Shown piece after piece: positions 61,105-64,000 of a stretch of DNA of 64,000 nt. The stretch spans positions 3,564,501 to 3,628,500 of the forward strand of contig NZ_CP016450.1 of assembly GCF_001713395.1 (NCBI RefSeq). The letters are read 5' to 3'. Source of the DNA: Sinorhizobium sp. RAC02. GTDB taxonomy: Bacteria > Pseudomonadota > Alphaproteobacteria > Rhizobiales > Rhizobiaceae. The notes beneath the pieces were generated by a model. The model made no database searches. It saw only the letters and a list, made by a program, of their open reading frames with translations, and had not been told where the DNA came from. The position numbers and the translations under genes were made by a program. The number at the start of each line of letters is the position of its first letter. Within the stretch, counting starts at the first letter, position 1.

Positions 61105-61240
61105 ACGCATCCCACGTCATCCTCCGGCTTGACCCGAGGATCCACATCCGCGACGTGCTGGTGGATGGTCGGGTCACCATGACGGAGGAGAGGTTTTTTG
61201 ACCTCCGCCAGAAGCTAAGTCGTCCGCACTCTGCGGGCGG
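61105..61240. repeat. Intergenic repeat-like stretch after the transporter
   Basis: A gene-free stretch holding CATCCTCCGGCTTGACCCGAGGATCC, then GGTGGATGGTCGGGTCA..ATGACGGAGGA and CCGCACTCTGCGGGCGGC: mirrored CCTC..GACCC / GGGTC..GGAGG segments of a kind common between genes in Rhizobiales. No ORF with a domain. Confidence 0.5.
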
Positions 61241-61243
61241 CTT

Positions 61244-62287
61244 TTATTTTGCCTTCAGCAAGCGGAATTCCAGCATCAGGTTGCGCTGGAGAATCGAGTG
61301 GTTGTCGTCGGACACGACGATGATGCGGATATCGTCGTCCGCCACCGCCACGACGTCCAGCCCTTCCATATTGTCGATCTGGTGGCTGAGATTGGCGTCG
61401 ATCAGCACCTCGCCATCGACCACCGCACCGGGGCGGATCGTCGTGCCGTCGATCCGGCGGATGCGCATGCCGACGCCATCCGACAGCCGGAAGCGGCGTT
61501 CCAGCAGCAGGAGGTCGCCGTTCGGCAGGAAGGCGCCGTCGGTGATGTCCCAGGGGTCGTTGCGGGTCACGGCGAAGGTGCCGGCCAGCGGGCCGTCGAG
61601 CACAGCGGCGAGCACATTGCCGTCGGCATCGAGGCTGCGCTCCGTGACCGTCACCGGCACGGCGCCGAGCGGGCCGGCCGCCGGCGACATGGCCAGCGTC
61701 TCCATGCCGCGATTGCTGCGCAATTCACGCCGGGGGAAGGGGAGCGGCAACTGGCGCGACGGTTTGGCGTCCAGGAAGCCCGGATCCGGATAGACGTCGA
61801 TGCGGTGAACCGCCTCGAAACTGACGAGCAGCTCGCCCTTGCCGATCGCCAGGCCCTCGGCATCCATCTGGTACTTGACGTTCTCGTCCTGGCCGTCGGC
61901 GTTGAACATCGAGCGCGTCTTCAGGTCCGCAAGCCCGCTCAACCGGCCTTCGGCATCGCGTTCGATACGGCCGGTCAGCCAATGCCCGGTATCGAGCACG
62001 GCGACGAAGCTTTGATGATCTTCGCGAAAGCGGATCGCCGAGACGGCGCCGAGCAGCGGATTGCTCGACGAATAGCTGATGCCGCCGAGAAATTCGAGCT
62101 TGCCGAAGGTGCTGTTGTCAGAGCCCAGCGCGAACTGCGAGACGGCGTGGTTGACGACCGGCAGGTCTATGACCTCGGCCGCCACGGGCCGGGCCAGCGG
62201 CAGCGCGAGTACCACGGAGAGAGCGAGAGCCGGGAGGCTCCACACGAAGCCTCCGTGGCGCCGTTGCCGCGCCGGTTCAGCCCGCAC
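61244..62287 (-). CDS. Esterase-like activity of phytase family protein
   Basis: A 347-residue exported protein. A signal peptide ([24 protein letters not shown]) precedes a six-bladed beta-propeller-like domain with [37 protein letters not shown] and NMEGLDVV, the repeats of the phytase-like family. The reaction is not established. Its start overlaps cobT by 11 bases, so they are probably coupled. Confidence 0.92.
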   Translation of the reverse strand: MRAEPARQRRHGGFVWSLPALALSVVLALPLARPVAAEVIDLPVVNHAVSQFALGSDNSTFGKLEFLGGISYSSSNPLLGAVSAIRFREDHQSFVAVLDTGHWLTGRIERDAEGRLSGLADLKTRSMFNADGQDENVKYQMDAEGLAIGKGELLVSFEAVHRIDVYPDPGFLDAKPSRQLPLPFPRRELRSNRGMETLAMSPAAGPLGAVPVTVTERSLDADGNVLAAVLDGPLAGTFAVTRNDPWDITDGAFLPNGDLLLLERRFRLSDGVGMRIRRIDGTTIRPGAVVDGEVLIDANLSHQIDNMEGLDVVAVADDDIRIIVVSDDNHSILQRNLMLEFRLLKAK

Positions 62288-64000
62288 GGCGGCGGCCGGC
62301 GGGGCGTCGGCTGGTCGCTTCGTCGGCGAAGAGCGAGGCGAGCTGCTCGGTCATGGCGCCGGCCAGTTCGTCCGCATCGACGATGGTGACAGCGCGGCGG
62401 TAGTAGCGGGTCACGTCATGGCCGATGCCGATGGCGAGAAGCTCGACCGGCGAGCGCGTCTCGATCTGGTCGATCACGGCGCGCAGGTGCCGCTCCAGAT
62501 AGTTGCCGGGGTTCACCGACAGCGTCGAATCGTCGACCGGCGCACCGTCCGAGATCATCATCAGGATGCGGCGCTGCTCGGGGCGGGCGAGCAGGCGGTT
62601 GTGCGCCCAGATCAGTGCTTCGCCGTCGATGTTTTCCTTGAGCAGGCCTTCGCGCATCATCAGGCCGAGATTGCGCCGCGCGCGGCGCCACGGGGCATCG
62701 GCGCTCTTGTAGACGATGTGGCGCAGGTCGTTGAGGCGGCCGGGCGATTGCGGCTTGCCGCTGCCGAGCCATTTTTCACGCGACTGGCCGCCCTTCCACG
62801 CCTTGGTGGTGAAGCCGAGGATTTCGACCTTCACGCCGCAGCGCTCCAGCGTGCGTGCCAGAATATCGGCGCAGGTGGCGGCGACCGTGATCGGCCGGCC
62901 GCGCATCGAGCCGGAATTGTCGATCAGCAGCGTCACGACCGTGTCGCGGAAGGTCGTGTCCTTCTCGCGCTTGAAGGAGAGCGGCTGCATCGGATCGATG
63001 ATGATGCGTTGCAGGCGGGCGCTGTCGAGGTAACCCTCTTCGAGGTCGAATTCCCAGGCGCGGTTCTGCTGCGCCATCAGGCGGCGCTGCAGGCGGTTTG
63101 CCAGACGACCCACTGCCCCCTGAAGATGGGCGAGCTGCTTGTCGAGGAAGGCGCGCAGCCGGTCGAGTTCCGCTTCGTCGCAGAGCTCTTCGGCAAGAAT
63201 CATCTCATCGAACTCTTCCGTGAAGACCGTGTAGTCGACCTTCTCGTTGAAATCGGTGAAAGGGTGGTTCGGGCGTCGGACTTCGCCGGGCGTTTCCGTA
63301 TCGTCGCCGTCATCCTCGACGAGATCGTCGTCGGAGATTTCCGCGCCGTCCATCTCGCCCTCGTCCATCTGTTCGTCGGACGTCTCGTTTTCGTCGGCGG
63401 GCGCCGAATCGTCGCCTGCGTCTTCCTGGCTTTCGTTGTCTTCCTGCTCGTCGCTGCGCGGCTGGTTTTCGTCTTCGGGTGTTTCCGAATCGTCCGGCTC
63501 GGTCTCGTCGTCACCGTACTGCTCGGCAACGTTCATCGAGGCGAGCATGTTGCGCACGACGCGGGAGAAGGCCTGCTGGTCGTTGATGGCAGCGGAAAGC
63601 CCGGCCATGTCCTTGGCGGCCTTGTCCTCGATGAACTCGCGCCAGAGATCGAGCACCTTGCCGGCGGAGGCCGGCGGGACCTGGCCCGTCAGTTTTTCGC
63701 GCACGATCAGCGCGACGGCCTCTTCGAGCGGCGCATCGGCCTGTCGGGTGATCGCGCCAAAATTGGCCTTGGCGTATTTCTCCGTCAGCATGACGTTGAG
63801 GTTCTGCGCCATGCCCTGCATGCGGTTGGAGCCGATGGCTTCCACGCGCGCCTGCTCGACGGCATCGAAGATCGCCCGCGCATCCGCACCCTGCGGCGAC
63901 ATGGTCGCGTGGATGCGGGCGTCGTGGCAGGCCTTGCGCAAGGCCATGCTGTCGCCGAGGCCGCGGGTGATCGCGACTTCGGTCGGCGAGGGGCGCTTGG
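62277..64000 (-). CDS. cobT: Cobaltochelatase subunit CobT (5' end beyond window)
   Basis: The gene enters from the right edge (first visible residues [18 protein letters not shown]) and runs to a stop at 62277, 574 residues. A very acidic linker at about 165-235 of the visible part, then a von Willebrand A domain with the MIDAS motif DNSGSMRG. CobT works with CobS and CobN to insert cobalt in aerobic B12 synthesis. CobS would lie just outside the window. The start of the gene is missing. Confidence 0.97.
   Translation of the reverse strand, partial: KRPSPTEVAITRGLGDSMALRKACHDARIHATMSPQGADARAIFDAVEQARVEAIGSNRMQGMAQNLNVMLTEKYAKANFGAITRQADAPLEEAVALIVREKLTGQVPPASAGKVLDLWREFIEDKAAKDMAGLSAAINDQQAFSRVVRNMLASMNVAEQYGDDETEPDDSETPEDENQPRSDEQEDNESQEDAGDDSAPADENETSDEQMDEGEMDGAEISDDDLVEDDGDDTETPGEVRRPNHPFTDFNEKVDYTVFTEEFDEMILAEELCDEAELDRLRAFLDKQLAHLQGAVGRLANRLQRRLMAQQNRAWEFDLEEGYLDSARLQRIIIDPMQPLSFKREKDTTFRDTVVTLLIDNSGSMRGRPITVAATCADILARTLERCGVKVEILGFTTKAWKGGQSREKWLGSGKPQSPGRLNDLRHIVYKSADAPWRRARRNLGLMMREGLLKENIDGEALIWAHNRLLARPEQRRILMMISDGAPVDDSTLSVNPGNYLERHLRAVIDQIETRSPVELLAIGIGHDVTRYYRRAVTIVDADELAGAMTEQLASLFADEATSRRPAGRRRAG

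Overview
The window reads as a piece of the main chromosome of an alphaproteobacterium of the Rhizobiaceae (Rhizobium/Agrobacterium/Shinella type). This is judged from the high-GC coding style, the gene content (aerobic cobaltochelatase CobT, a TIGR02302-type protein, ChaC, DUF1178/DUF2125/DUF3108 proteins, CpdR-like receiver, ArgJ next to a parvulin and SecA) and several kinds of short dispersed intergenic hairpins typical of this family. Genus cannot be fixed from the sequence alone. Nearly all genes are intact housekeeping genes; no integrase, transposase, prophage or CRISPR array was seen.

Layout. 1-3.5 kb: end of a GDP-mannose biosynthesis gene, a metallophosphatase and envelope proteins of unknown role. 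3.6-8.5 kb: a LysR regulator divergent from an iron alcohol dehydrogenase, an aldehyde dehydrogenase and an enolase-superfamily enzyme, which looks like a small catabolic operon. 8.5-17.3 kb: ubiG, then a long minus-strand run (DUF3291, DUF1178, nitrilase-like amidase, grxC, comF; Flp pilin, mutT, GNAT, argJ, parvulin). 17.5-23.1 kb: secA, then a polysaccharide flippase overlapping a CelD/BcsL-like acetyltransferase. 23.2-25.2 kb: acyl-CoA synthetase and BON protein. 25.3-27.5 kb: an accessory patch holding a small RTX calcium-binding protein and a frameshifted, papain-like gene, ending at tRNA-Leu(CAA).

27.8-34.3 kb: dsbB, HNH nuclease, AlkA glycosylase, GluQ, YihY, SDR, then HIG1-like protein, cobalamin adenosyltransferase and rhomboid. 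34.5-41.2 kb: etfBA, hbdA and a sulfate ABC transporter (sbp-cysTWA). 41.4-47.8 kb: TlpA-like thioredoxin divergent from argH-lptM-lysA and the large TIGR02302 protein. 47.9-64 kb: CpdR-like regulator, hpt, ftsEX, YdcF-like protein, plsC, chaC, tyrC, gloB, an exporter, rpmB, a queuosine-precursor transporter, a phytase-like protein and cobT running off the right edge.

The most interesting non-gene signal is a family of seven 41-46-nt intergenic hairpins (one part of a larger composite) whose outer and inner stems show compensatory base changes between copies, and which repeatedly abut stop codons or Shine-Dalgarno sites; two copies in opposite orientation bracket hpt. Other leads are the Cys-His-Asp pseudogene beside tRNA-Leu, a perfect 18-bp hairpin in the yihY/SDR divergent region, and leader or intercistronic hairpins in the sulfate-transport operon.
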